From NCBI RefSeq assembly GCF_029633865.1, contig NC_079219.1, forward strand, positions 50,171,008 to 50,235,007: 64,000 bases of DNA, in the 5' to 3' direction. Positions 42,201 through 52,541 of this stretch are shown piece by piece. The DNA comes from Lampris incognitus (lineage: Eukaryota > Chordata > Actinopteri > Lampriformes > Lampridae). Both the position numbers and the translations under genes were made by a program. The notes under the pieces were generated by a model. The model was not told the origin of the DNA. It was given only the letters and a program-made list of their open reading frames with translations, and did no database searches. Positions within the stretch are counted from its first letter, which is position 1, and each line of letters starts with the position of its first letter.

Positions 42201-42471
42201 GGTGCAGATCCTCAGGTCTCCGTTCTTTTTCCAGACCATCACGAGGGGTGAGGCATACTCACTGATCGATTTACTGATAATGCCTTTCATCTCCATGTCT
42301 GACAAGCACCTCTCTCAGCTGTTGATAGTGGCCGGGGGGGACACGGAGGTAAGGGAGATGGAAGGGGCGGTCATCAGACAGATGGATTCGGTGGACGAAC
42401 CCCTTCGCTTCTCCACAGTCCAGCTTATACCTGGAGAAGACATCCTTGTAAGAGAGCACAAGTTCAGCCAA
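39201..42471 (-). pseudogene. Ty3-3 pol: RT, RNase H, integrase (frame breaks)
   Basis: Reading downwards: a pre-RT segment AELVLSYKDVFSRYKLDCG (42471-42271); a gap; RT from 42155 with STMDLTSGFYNIPLH, LPQGLCNS and YLDD at about 41898-41909; an RT-RNase H connection with FLGMTLYYQHF; RNase H with STDASLDGLGAVLSQ and (41236 on) TVWTDNNPLTYV; the integrase zinc finger (HDLAGHQG ... CPRC); and the integrase core with CIDFWSAED, HSDQGGNFESE and a GGTERFNRTLG Glu. After a frameshift near 39680 the C-terminal basic module (GDRVQVANRGG, KLADKWEP) runs to 39201. Catalytic acidic residues of RT and integrase are all readable. gag and protease are deleted, so the element could only have moved in trans, if at all. 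Confidence 0.87.
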
Positions 42472-42541
42472 CTTCCTCCTACAACTCTGTTACCTCACAG
42501 CCATCAACATCAATGTCTCCCAAGCCACAATCCTTCAGCAG

Positions 42542-42566
42542 CTGCACCGGGTCATACGGCACCAAG
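42542..42566 (-). promoter_or_regulatory. Primer-binding-site-like sequence of Ty3-3
   Basis: The minus strand reads TTGGTGCCGTATGACCCGG after the 5' LTR. TGGTGCCGT matches the tRNA-His complement for nine bases, followed by a two-base interruption and a GAC.CGG match. tRNA-His priming is likely but the site is imperfect. Confidence 0.5.
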
Positions 42567-42682
42567 TGTGACCAGTGTACTTTTTCAGTTGCGTTGTGTA
42601 GGAAAGAATGGGACAACTTCTCTCATGCATAGGATCTGTATTCTGTCACTGTCGCCTGTCGCATATAAACAAAACAGGACAG
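42567..42682 (-). repeat. 5' LTR of Ty3-3, first segment (split by insertions)
   Basis: TGTGACCAGTGTACTTTTTC onward matches 37984-38100. It breaks at GACAG, where Ty3-2 inserted. The LTR continues at 47209-47233 and 51867-52361. Confidence 0.88.
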
Positions 42683-42872
42683 TGTTGTGTATAAGTCACA
42701 ACAGTGTGACTGTAGTCTCGGAGACTGCAGCTTTAAGTTTTACTACAGTCGGTTTACGGGAGTAACACAAGACGTGGTTGACACTATACTGTACGTGTAT
42801 ATAACGTTTACTGTGGCAACAATAAACACAGTTTGATTCACAGTCGTGGTCCGAGTTTTGCTGGACACAACA
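42683..42872 (+). repeat. 5' LTR of Ty3-2
   Basis: Begins TGTTGTGTATAAGTC and ends CTGGACACAACA, so its termini are inverted repeats of TGTTGTG. It contains a GTATATAACG TATA-like element and AATAAACA near the end. Confidence 0.92.
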
Positions 42873-42873
42873 T

Positions 42874-42892
42874 TGGCGACGAGGATGGGATT
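42874..42892 (+). promoter_or_regulatory. Primer-binding site (tRNA-Ser) of Ty3-2
   Basis: TGGCGACGAGGATGGGATT is a perfect 19-nt complement of the 3' end plus CCA of a vertebrate tRNA-Ser (GCT type, from remembered sequence). The gag ATG (42885) lies inside it. Confidence 0.85.
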
Positions 42893-44339
42893 TTCACTCA
42901 CACCTCTCTCTCCCTTCCTGGCTCTACCCGGCGAACCACCAGTTCCTTGGACTCGCTGGCATGAATCGTTCGAGACATTCATCGCGGCTGCGGGTTTGGT
43001 GGACGTGGAAGACTCACGGCAGAGAGCCCTGCTGATACACAGCTTGGGCAGCGAGGGTCAGTGGATCTTTAGGACGCTCGGATCCACTCCTACATACGTG
43101 GCTTGTGTTGCTAAGCTCGCTGGACATTTTGCCGCTCCACAGAGCGTCATACTCCGGCGCATTGTTTTCCGTCAGCGCCAGCAGCGCGCGGGTGAATCAG
43201 TACATCACTACATAGCTGACTTGAGGGGTCTGGCTAGCCTCTGTAAATTCGGGGCTCTGGAAGATGAACTAATAAGGGACCAGCTGGCAGAACACACCAA
43301 TAACCATAAAGTCAGAGAGAAACTGCTCATGTCCCCTGATGATTTGACTCTGTCGAAGGCAGTGGAAATAGCATTCCAGGTGGAGTCTGCAGCTGGATTA
43401 GCATCTCAATTAGCATGTTCCCCACTATCCATGCTGGCAACACAGACTGTACAGCCCGCCTCGACTCTACCCGAAACCGAGGTGAGCAACGCAGAGGTGA
43501 ATTTTGCTGGGTGCCAGAGAGCGCCAACATGCACGGCATGCAGTAATAGCGGCTCTTCAAATCACCCCATCCGTAGCCCTACCTGCCCGGCCAAAGGACA
43601 GACATGTTCACGTTGCGGCAAGTTAAACCACTTTGCGAGGGTTTGTCGTTCCAACCCTGCTGCTTCCCCTCAAACGCAAAGTGTTTCCCGCCCACCGGCG
43701 CCAACGACCATTCATTCAGTAAGCTCCCAGGCCCGGCCCTTCAAGTGGTGCACTGTGGAATTGGACGGGGTGTGTTTGCCGCTCCTGCTAGACACAGGGG
43801 CTTCAAAGTCGTTACTGAACGTGTCCACAGTCCGATGGTTTTTTTCCCTGCGGCACATCAGGACTGATGCGGAGGACCTGTACGGCTATGCCAATTCCAA
43901 GATTGGTATGGTGGGTACCGTAGACTTTTCAATTCGGTATGGGACCAAAGCCCTCACCTCATTCACTTTCCAGGTGTCCCATCATGGAGCTAACCTTATG
44001 GGTCTGGATTTGTTCTGTGACTTAGGGTTCTCTCTCATGGACAATGCTGGCTGTACCATCCTGGCTGTGGGCCTGTCATGGCAGCAGCGCTGGCCTTCTC
44101 TGTTCAGCGGCCTGGGCTGCCTAACTGCTTTTGTCCACCAGCCCCTCCTGAATCCTGAGGTGCACACAGTCATCCAGCCTCTGCGCCGCCTACCTCTTGC
44201 CCCGCGTGACGACGTAACTGCTGAACTGGGGAAGCTGCTAGACGCAGGCATAATCGAGCGCGTGGACGCATCGCCCACCTGGTGGTGGCAAAGAAAAAGT
44301 CAGGAGGGCTGCGTCCATGCATCGATCTCAGGTCAGTGA
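42885..44339 (+). pseudogene. Ty3-2 gag-protease (runs off frame at the RT boundary)
   Basis: The ATG at 42885 is within the primer site and starts MGFSLTPLSPFL. Gag capsid-like region: WTRWHESFETFIAAAGLVDV, QRALLIHSLGSEGQ, VIELRRIVF-like text and ESVHHYIADLRGLASLC (residues about 20-125). One zinc knuckle, CSRCGKLNHFARVC, lies near residue 250. An aspartic protease follows with LLLDTGASKSLL (near residue 305) and the flap-like region GMVGTVDFS. An AELGKLLDAGIIERVDAS segment begins the RT. The frame then ends at 44339, but RT continues in another frame from 44282, so a frameshift near 44285 breaks the polyprotein. Gag and pol seem to have been one frame in the ancestor. Confidence 0.85.
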
Positions 44340-46862
44340 ACAAGGCGGTGATTCCGGATAAGTACCCACTACCGACAGTAGAGGAGTTGACGGCCAAATT
44401 TCATGGCTCCTCCATGTTCTCAAAACTCGACCTCCGCCAGGGCTACCTGCAGGTCCCACTACACCCAGACAGCCATGACCTCACTGCCTTTGTGACACAC
44501 ACTGGGGTTTACCGCTACACACGTATGCCATTCGGCCTCAGCTCTGCCCCCAGTTGCTTTCAGAAAATTATGTCCACCATATTTGCCGGCATTCCTAGGG
44601 TGGTCATCTACCTGGATGACATTGTGGTGCACGGCCCGACTGCAGCTGTCCATGATGAGCACCTCACTAGGGTGCTCAATGTCCTCGCCAGCCACAATCT
44701 CACGCTGAATGGCGAGAAGTGCACCTTCTCAGTACCCGCCATCGAGTTTGTGGGTTTCCACCTGACTGCTGATGGCGTCAGCCCGCTCCTTTCTAATGTG
44801 GAGGCAATACAACGCCTCCCTAAACCCACATACTCGACCCAGCTTGCTTCCTTCCTGGGTATGACGGCCTATTACTTGCGCTTCCTGCCTCAGTATTATT
44901 CAACCACAACCCCACTACGGGAACTCCTAAAAAAGGATGCGGCCTGGACATGGACCCCGGCCTGCTCTGCAGCTGTGCGCCAGCTTAAGGAACAGCTTAC
45001 ATCTCCCCCGGTGCTGGCACATTTTGACATTAACAGCCCCACTATAGTGACCTGTGACACCTCCAACACAGCAGTGGGCGCTGTGCTGTCCCAGCTCCAG
45101 CACGACACCGAGCGCCCTGTTGCATTCGCCTCTCGCTCACTCACTGCGGCTGAACAGAAATACTCCGTGCGGGAGCGGGAGGCATTGGCATGTGTGTGGG
45201 CGTGTGAGCGTTGGCACATGTACCTGTATGGGAGGCACTTCACGCTGCGGACTGACCACCAGGCCCTTACGTCCCTACTAGCTTTGTCGGGGTCAGGACA
45301 CAAACCACTGCGGGTCCACCGCTGGTCCGAGAGGCTCCAGCAGTACGACTTCTCCCTTCAGTTCACCCCAGGTCAGGATAACGTAGTGGCGGACCTTCTT
45401 TCCAGAGCTAGCCCTGGCCCCGCACCAGACTCAGGCCCAGACCTAACGGAGCCAGACCTCATTCAGATGTTGCATGTCCCACTCCAAGCTGCAGTTTCTC
45501 TCTCCAGGACCTCCAGCTTGCCTCGGAGGCGGACCCCCTCCTCTCCCAACTGCGTACCTTCATCTGGGAGGGCTGGCCCCTGACGGTCCCTGAGGAGCTG
45601 GTACCGTACAGGAGGGTCAGGGAGGAGCTGTCCTGTTGGCATGATGTCTAAGTGGCTCGGGGGCTCTGCACAGTGGTCCCTGTCGGCCTGCGGGCACATA
45701 TCCTGGCCATGGCCCACGAAGGTCATTTGGGCATTGTGAAGGTGAAGCAGCGTTGCAGGAGCCTTGTGTGGTGGCCGGGCATTGACAGGGACATTGAGGC
45801 CATGGTAAAAGACTGCACAGCCTGCCTCGTTAGTGGGAAGACCGGCCCGCCAGCCCCCCCCCCCCACTACAACCAGTACACTGGCCTGCCACTGCCTGGG
45901 AGCACATCCAGGTGGATATCTGTGGGGAGCTCCACGGTGTCCCGCATAGTCAGCGCTTCCTTGTGGTGGCATACAACCTCCACTCTAAGTGGCCGGAAGT
46001 GATCGCTGCGGGTTCGGTCACGACCCAGGTGGTCACTGCCTTCCTCGCCTCTCTGTTCGTCAGATGGGGGATCCCTAACAGAATCACTATGGATAGCGGC
46101 CCGCAGTTTATCTCAGCTGAGTTTGCAGCTTTCCTGGCAGACAAAGGGATCAACCACATTCACACTGCCTTTTACCACCCAGAAGCCAATGGGGGTGTAC
46201 AAAGGTTCAACCAAACACTAAAAAACGGCATCAGGGCACATCTGGCTGACGGTCTACCTTTCTCAGCTGCTTTACTTCACACCATGCTGCACTACCGGGC
46301 GACACCACACTCAACCACAGGCAGCTCACCAGCCCACCTCATGATAGGCCGGGAGCTCCAACTTCCTCTGGATCGCCTGCGAGCACAGTTGGCTACCGCA
46401 CCTGCATCGGTAACGCTGGTCCAGCACAGCAGCAGGGTCGCTGGCCGTCAACGTCAGATGAAACAGCGGTTTGACAGGAGGCGTAAAGTGCGTGCGCCAC
46501 AGTTCACAGTTCTGGACTGGGTCCGGGTCCGTCGGCCGCACCGGGGTCACAAATTGCTCTCCTTCTGGTCGGCAAAACTGCAGGTCACCAGTCAGCTAGG
46601 TGCAGTGACATTCCGCCTCTCTGATGGGTCACGGTGGCATGCCAGCCGACTTCACAAGGTAACTCCACCTAACACCACACACCCCAATGCCTCGGAGAAC
46701 TGGGGTTCCATGGCGGCAGACTGTGACTTTCCCATAGCACAGCCAGAACCCGCAGAGGGACACCCAGCTGAGGGTGAGGGCCCCGCAGCTGATCATGAGG
46801 CCCGGCCAGCTCAAGTTCGGGCTCCACCAGGCTATCTGAAAGACTATGTTATGGACTTCTGA
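44282..46862 (+). pseudogene. Ty3-2 pol: RT, RNase H, integrase
   Basis: The 44282-45583 frame has KKKSGGLRPCIDLRSVNKAV, DLRQGYLQVPLH, MPFGLSSAPSCFQ, YLDD (near 44609-44620), FLGMTAYYLRF, RNase H with TCDTSNTAVGAVLSQ, REREALACVWACE and RTDHQALTSLL, and QDNVVADLLSRA. A frameshift near 45500 and a stop near 45650 follow. The 45652-46002 frame gives the integrase zinc finger (HEGHLGIVK ... CTAC). The 45912-46862 frame gives the core (MDICGEL, TMDSGPQF) and C-terminal domain (LDWVRVRRPHRG, FWSAKLQVTSQLG). At 46200-46202 the third catalytic position reads CAA (Gln) in GGVQRFNQ, where Ty3 integrases have Glu. The protein is dead by frameshifts and by this substitution. Confidence 0.87.
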
Positions 46863-46994
46863 CGTTTAGGTTAGTTAGAGCGTGGCTTGTCACGTGGCAG
46901 AATAATCCACATGGCTATGCTGGTAACTGGTAGTCCACCCAGTTTACCTAGTTGTGATACAGTTCATTCATGTTCACTGTTCTGGTGATTTCTG

Positions 46995-47011
46995 TAGAGG
47001 GGGGAAGAAAA
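46995..47011 (+). promoter_or_regulatory. Polypurine tract of Ty3-2
   Basis: AGAGGGGGGAAGAAAA stands immediately before the 3' LTR at 47012. Confidence 0.85.
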
Positions 47012-47201
47012 TGTTGTGTATAAGTCACAACAGTGTGACTGTAGTCTAGGACACTGCAGCTTTAAGTTTTACTACAGTCGGTTTACGGCAGTAACACAAG
47101 ACGTGGTTGATACTATATTGTACGTGTATATAACGTTTACTGTGGCAGCAATAAACACAGTTTGATTCACAGTCGTGATCCGAGTTTTCCTGGACACAAC
47201 A
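47012..47201 (+). repeat. 3' LTR of Ty3-2
   Basis: 190 bp, about 8 differences from 42683-42872. It is followed by TT and then the GACAG duplication. Confidence 0.92.
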
Positions 47202-47233
47202 TTGACAGGTTTCAGGAAACTTGAGATCAGCTC

Positions 47234-47459
47234 TGTAGCAGTAGACATTTCTCTGTCTTAATGTGGTTCATTCCCGGGAGAAAAAATGACACAGTGGCAT
47301 CGTCTCTTTTGGTCTGGGAACTCACACCGACCGTTTATTTTCTGCGCATGCTCACAAAAGCATCCTAACATGTACGCGCATAATAATGACATCACTGTAT
47401 GTAACATATGCTATTTAACATGACTTTGCTCCTGCACATATTACCAAATATGCTTAACA
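47234..47459 (-). repeat. 3' LTR of the Copia element
   Basis: Plus strand TGTAGCAGTAGAC ... ATGCTTAACA, TG...CA on both strands. Confidence 0.9.
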
Positions 47460-47585
47460 CTCCCACTCAAAGGCATGTTCATAGCTCTCTACAGTGGTAT
47501 ACAAAAAAATAATAACAATACAGAGCTCAAAAAAAAATTTTGGCATGCTGGCAGTGTTAAGAACATTTACATCTGCCAATTCAAT

Positions 47586-50500
47586 TTATTCTCCAAACAA
47601 ATATCCTTTGAACCTCTCAAACTTGGTCTTTGTCACTGGCTTGGTAAGGACATCAGCTACCATGTCTGCAGTGGGACAATATTCTATAGATATTTTCCCT
47701 TCTGCATGTGCAGACCGTACAAAGTGATACTTAATATCAACATGTTTGCTCCTCTGTCTACACACCGGGTTCTTAGTCAAAGCTATCGCTCCCTGGTTGT
47801 CCTCATATATCTTCACTGGTACATGCTTGTTACCACTATCTATTCCCTTTAGTAACTGTACAAGGTACATACTCTCCTGAGTTGTGGCTGCTAGTGTCAT
47901 ATACTCAGCCTCGCAGGTCGATAGTGCCACGGTTGGCTGTTTTCTACTCTTCCATGATATAACTGGACCATTCTCAGTTAGGCTGAAGCAGTATCCAGTT
48001 GTGCTCCTCCTATCACTTTGGTCAGCTGCCCAATCAGCATCACTGTATCCCTCAAGCTGTGGGTTTTTCTCACATTTTTGGAAGTGTAGTTCTTGGTTTA
48101 CAGTACCTTTTAAATACCTCAGTAGGTGTTTTGCTGCAGTCCAATGTTGTTGCTTTGGTTCTGCTAGGTACTGTGACAGTTTACTCACCACCCAGTTCAG
48201 GTCAGGTCTTGTACATGTCATAATGTATATCAGGCTACCTACTATTTCTCTGTATCCTGTTGAGTTAATAACTTCACCCTCACTGTCAAAATTTAACTTT
48301 TGCTCACATGGGGTGGATCTGTTTGCATTCAGACATTCCAAATTTCTCTAGCATCTTCTCTATTTGTCTCTTTTGAGTCATTTTGATCTCTCCCTCATTC
48401 TGTGTAAAATCGATACCCAGGAAGTGTTTAAGTGGACCCATATCTTTCATCTTAAACCTTCTCTTCAACATTTCTTTTACATCACTGAGTGAGGCGTTGT
48501 TACTGGATGCTATGATAAGGTCATCTACCCAGACTAACAGAATCACTTTCTCCTTCTCAGATTCTCTGCTGTAGACACAGTGATCAGCATCATTTTGTAC
48601 AAAACCATTCTCTATAAGGTGATCATGCAGTAACATGTTCCAGTTACGCCCGGACTGTTTTAAACCATACAATGACTTGTTTAGTTTACACACTAAGTGT
48701 TCTCCTGTTTTTGACTTGACCTCGAAACCTTCCGGTTGCTCCATATATACCTCACAGTCCATAGGAGCATGGAGGTAAGCAGTCTTAACATCCATTTGAT
48801 GTAGGGTAAGACCCTCCTGTATAGCCACCTGCATCAATGCTCTGACAGAGGTCATGTTAGCTGTCGGTGAAAAAGTTTCTTTATAGTCAATCCCTTCCAC
48901 TTGAGCATAGCCCTTTGCAACATATCTGGCTTTACAAGTCTCAGATCCATTTGGGCTCTCTTTCACTGCGTATACCCAGCGACCTCCCACTGCTTGTTTG
49001 CCTCTTGGCAGTGTGGTAAGGGTGAAAGTCTCGTTCTCAGTCAAAGAGTTCATCTCCTCCTTCATTGCGTCAGCCCACATTTTTGACTTCTTAGAGTCCA
49101 TAGTCTCTCTGAATGTTTTAGGTACACCATAAGTCACTCTATAGAAATAATCTACATTTTCACTCTCATCATTGTTACACTCAGCTTTACACTGGTACTC
49201 TTTTAAGTAGTCTGGAGCTTTTCTTTCTCTAGTGGGATACCTCCGTTCCCTTTCTCCCTGTTCTCTTTGAGTACTATGTGTCTGGATCTGACTTGCCTCA
49301 GCAGTCTCCTCAAAACTGGACTCTTTACCCTCCTTAGCTTGTCCCTGACCCTGGTTGACTATTTTAGTCTTTGGTGGTGTATATTCATAACTCTCACTGT
49401 CATCCACCATGTCACGATCTGTCTGAGTCTGGCTATCTGTGCTACCCTTGGTGATGAATTTCACTAGTCTATGTTTCAAGACTTTGCCTGTCTCAGGATA
49501 ATACACATTATAGGCTGGACTATATTTATCATAGCCTACAAAGATCCCCTTTGTACACCTAGAATCCAATTTATTTTTATCCTGCTTGTAGACGTAGCAT
49601 TCAGAGCCAAATATTTTCATGTTAGATAGCTTAGGAGTTTTGCCTGTGAAAACACAGTAATGTGTCTGCTCTAGCCGCTTACTGTAACACCTGTTGCGGA
49701 TCTGAGCCGCTGTCTGTACCGCATATGTCCATAATTGCTTTGGGAGGTTACTCTCCAACAGCATACATCTTGACATTTCAAATAAGGTTCTCCAACCTCT
49801 CTCGGCAGTTCCGTTCTGGTGAGGCGAGTAGGGTGCACTTGTCTCGTGCCTTATCCCTCTACTCCTGAGTAAAGCCTGGAACTCCTACCCGGTAAATTCA
49901 GTGCCGTTATCGGATCTTATACACTTTATCTTTCCATATGGAGCTACGTCTGCTGTGAATTTCTCAGTAGCTTTGGTGGTGTCACTCTTTGCTTTGATAA
50001 AGTATGGAAAAATCATCCCACTATGATCATCAGTAAATGCTATTGCATACGTATATCCATCTTTATCAGCTGGTTCTATTGGACCGCATAAGTCTGTATG
50101 TACTAGTTCTAGTACTGTCTTAGCTTTAGCGTCTGTCTGTCTGTTTCTGCTCTGCGTAAACTTGCCCTGTGTGCATATTTCACAGTTTTGATTAGACTTG
50201 TCATGTTTTCCTTTTATCGACATTCCTTCAACATCCTTTTCTAACTTTGCCACATCATCAAAATTACAATGTCCAAGTATCCTATGCCACGTTTGGATGT
50301 CATGGCAACCTTTCACTTCATCAACATTTTCATCTTCTACTGTGCTAAGGTAATACAGCCTACCATACACATCTATTTTGAACTTGGTACCGTCCTTGCT
50401 GATCAGCCAGTCCTCACCGTCCCTGAAGCGGACCTCAGCTCCGTTGGCTGTAGCTGCTTTGACTGAGAAGATGTCTTGTGGAAACGATGGGATGTAGAGT

Positions 50501-51651
50501 GCTTGCTTGACCCTCGTTTTCACTTGTCGTCCTTCGCTGTCCAGCAAGTAGACCTCAGCTTCACCTCTCATCTCTGCCATCCCGGTAACTTTGGTCCCGT
50601 CGGCAAGCTCGATCACATGATCTCCCGGTCTGAAGCTCTTGTCAACTGTCTTAAACTTGGAGGAGTCGTTGATCATGTGCGTTGTGGCACCGCAGTCAAC
50701 CATAAGACCTTTCTTATTTCCTCTTTGTGTTGGACAATCACTCATCTTGAAAAAGCAGAACGATGTAGGCTCTGCCTCCGTTTCTCCATCAGCTTTCTTT
50801 ACCTGGTCGCGGCCGCGTCCTCAACCGCGCCCTCTTCCTCGTTGTGGTGTGTCCCACTTTCGTTCCTCTCTTCTCCGCTGGTATTCATCTGGACATGACC
50901 TAGCCATGTGTCCTTTCTTACTGCACGTATAACACTCGACATCAGCTAGGTCCATTTTCTTTCCTCTTCCTCGTCCGCGCGCTCTCGTTGTCCCGCTGGT
51001 CTTCGTCACGTTGTCTTCCTCTATATTCACGTCACTCTTTCCATATTTTTCAGTGCTCTCATAACTGCGTAGTTTACTTTTAAACTCACTGAAAGTCACA
51101 GTGTCATTTGTCTGGGTGACGTGCACGACGAACGGCTTGAAAGAGTCCGGTAGCCCCTTTACTACCATGGCTATTTGCAGCCCATCACGGATATGTTCGT
51201 CTGCTCTTCTCAATGACGTGAATATAGTTTCTGCTCGAATATTGTAGTCGGTGACTGTTTCATTGCTAGCTCTGTGGATCGAGGAAAGTTCATAGTACAA
51301 ACTCACCACACGGGGTTTGTCCTTGCCCGCATAGTGCTCGCGAAAAATTTCAAGTGCTTTTCTTCCGTCTCGTTTAGCGTCCCTCATTACCCACGATAAA
51401 CTCTTGTTGTCTAGACATTGCACTAACTCGGCATATGCTTCTCCATTCTTTGCTTCATCTTCTGCGAGCGCCGCTTCGTCTTCCTCATCTATATCTGGGA
51501 CTCCAACTGTCACTTCTCTGAGGCCGCGCAGCTCCATGTGCGCCAGAAACCTCGTTTCCCAGAGTTCGTAATTTTTCTCATCACCGTCGAATAATAATCT
51601 GAACCACTTTTGGCCTGCATGACTGGGCCCATAACCTATAGCAGTAGACAT
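47586..51651 (-). pseudogene. Copia gag-pol polyprotein (two nonsense changes, one frameshift)
   Basis: One frame runs from the ATG at 51651 to 48304. Gag has WFRLLFDGDEKNYELWETRF, YELSSIHRAS and the zinc knuckle CYTCSKKGHMARSC near 50920. A TGA at 50821-50823 (CGA to TGA by a CpG change is likely) follows. Protease has VDCGATTHMIND; the integrase zinc finger region has HRILGHCNF ... CEIC; the core has HTDLCGPIE and RSDNGTEF. A TAG at 49885-49887 follows. The RT has WADAMKEEMNSL, GRWVYAVK, MDVKTAYLHAPM, LYGLKQSGRNW and WVDD near 48520-48531. After a frameshift at 48304-48341 RNase H gives YSDADWAADQSDRRSTTGY and STCEAEYMTLA, ending ERFKGYLFGE. With only three lesions in about 1350 codons it is among the better preserved elements here. 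Confidence 0.9.
51624..51636 (-). promoter_or_regulatory. Primer-binding site (internal half-tRNA-iMet) of the Copia element
   Basis: The minus strand reads GGTTATGGGCCCA directly after the 5' LTR. It is complementary to the anticodon stem-loop of initiator tRNA-Met (TGGGCCCATAACC), not to a 3' CCA end. This matches the half-tRNA priming known for Drosophila copia. Confidence 0.85.
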
Positions 51652-51861
51652 TTCTCTGTCTTAATGTGGTTCATTCCCGGGAGAAAAATTACACACCGGC
51701 ATCGTCTCTTTTGGTCTGGGAACTCACGCCGACCGTTTATTTTCTGCGCATGCTCACAAATGCATCCTAACATGTACGCGCATAATTATGACATCACTGT
51801 ACGTAACATATGCTATTTAACATGACTTTGCTCCTGCATATATTACCAAATATGCTTAACG
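51637..51861 (-). repeat. 5' LTR of the Copia element
   Basis: 225 bp, matches 47234-47459. It contains the gag ATG (51649-51651) 15 bp from its inner edge. Confidence 0.9.
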
Positions 51862-51866
51862 AGCTC

Positions 51867-52361
51867 CTACTGTAGCCTCTTTCTACATGTCCAGAGCGGG
51901 AAACAGCGCGCAGCTAGCAACACAATTGTATACAAAAAGAAATAAAACATACCTGTCGCATATAAACAAAACAGGACAGGTTTCAGGAAACTTCAGATCA
52001 GCTCCTACTGTAGCCTACGCAAGAATTGGGGCCCACATTAGACATAAGACACATTAGGAATGGATAAAATAAATTACAGGGGCAGACAAAAATGAACACA
52101 TACCTCTTTCTACATGTCCGGAGCGGGAAAGAGGCAGAGATCAGGGGAACATACGTTTTGGGGCTACTAACAGGAAATGAGGTCACAACAGAGAGGGGCT
52201 ACTATAAGGAAATTAGGTCACAACAGGGAGGGGCTACTATAAGCATTTCCTGATGATATAATAAAATAAAATGTTAGCAATGAAGATAATAATAATAATG
52301 TGGTGATCATTTTTGTAATTATACAACATATTTTGGTTATGACATTTTTAACCATGCTACA
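51867..52361 (-). repeat. 5' LTR of Ty3-3, last segment
   Basis: Continues the LTR from CTACTGTAGCC to ACCATGCTACA, matching 38130-38628, then CTAA target duplication. Confidence 0.88.
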
Positions 52362-52541
52362 CTAACAAGGGATGCTAACACTATCCTGCTCCTATCCTGT
52401 ATCTAGCTAGCTCGGTCACTAGCATGGTTGTGGTTTTTAGGAAAACTTTTGTAACCCACTCAAAAATAACCTACAAGCAGGGTTAGGTTAGTTACAGTCT
52501 AATTTCTCATTTCTAGGTATATTTTAATTATATGTTTCACC
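52362..52541. other. Short spacer between Ty3-3 and Ty3-4
   Basis: 180 bp of AT-rich, apparently unique sequence. No feature. Confidence 0.4.

Larger units (their letters stand above)
42683..47201 (+). mobile_element. Ty3/Gypsy element Ty3-2, nested in the Ty3-3 LTR
   Basis: 190-bp LTRs (42683-42872, 47012-47201) differ at about 8 sites. GACAG lies before the element (42678-42682) and again at 47204-47208, two bases (TT) past the right LTR. A tRNA-Ser primer site and a polypurine tract are present. gag, protease, RT, RNase H and integrase occur in order on the plus strand. Confidence 0.92.
47234..51861 (-). mobile_element. Ty1/Copia element, nested in the Ty3-3 LTR
   Basis: LTRs 47234-47459 and 51637-51861 (about 225 bp) differ at about 10 sites plus one indel. 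The target duplication AGCTC is perfect (47229-47233, 51862-51866). The minus-strand gene order is gag, protease, integrase, RT, RNase H, with integrase before RT: the defining Copia order. The primer site is a half-tRNA-iMet type. The terminal TG of the 5' LTR has become CG, and its CA end has become TA. Confidence 0.92.
37984..52361 (-). mobile_element. Ty3/Gypsy element Ty3-3 (gag/protease deleted), hosting two nested LTR elements
   Basis: The left LTR 37984-38628 matches 42567-42682 plus 47209-47233 plus 51867-52361, which is one LTR split by Ty3-2 and the Copia element. CTAA borders both ends (37980-37983, 52362-52365). The interior, 38629-42566, holds pol on the minus strand but no gag and no protease. 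A purine tract adjoins the left LTR. Confidence 0.9.

Noticed and set aside
45463-45972. 169-codon antisense ORF within Ty3-2 pol
   Set aside because: Shadow of the GC-rich plus-strand integrase region; no domain.
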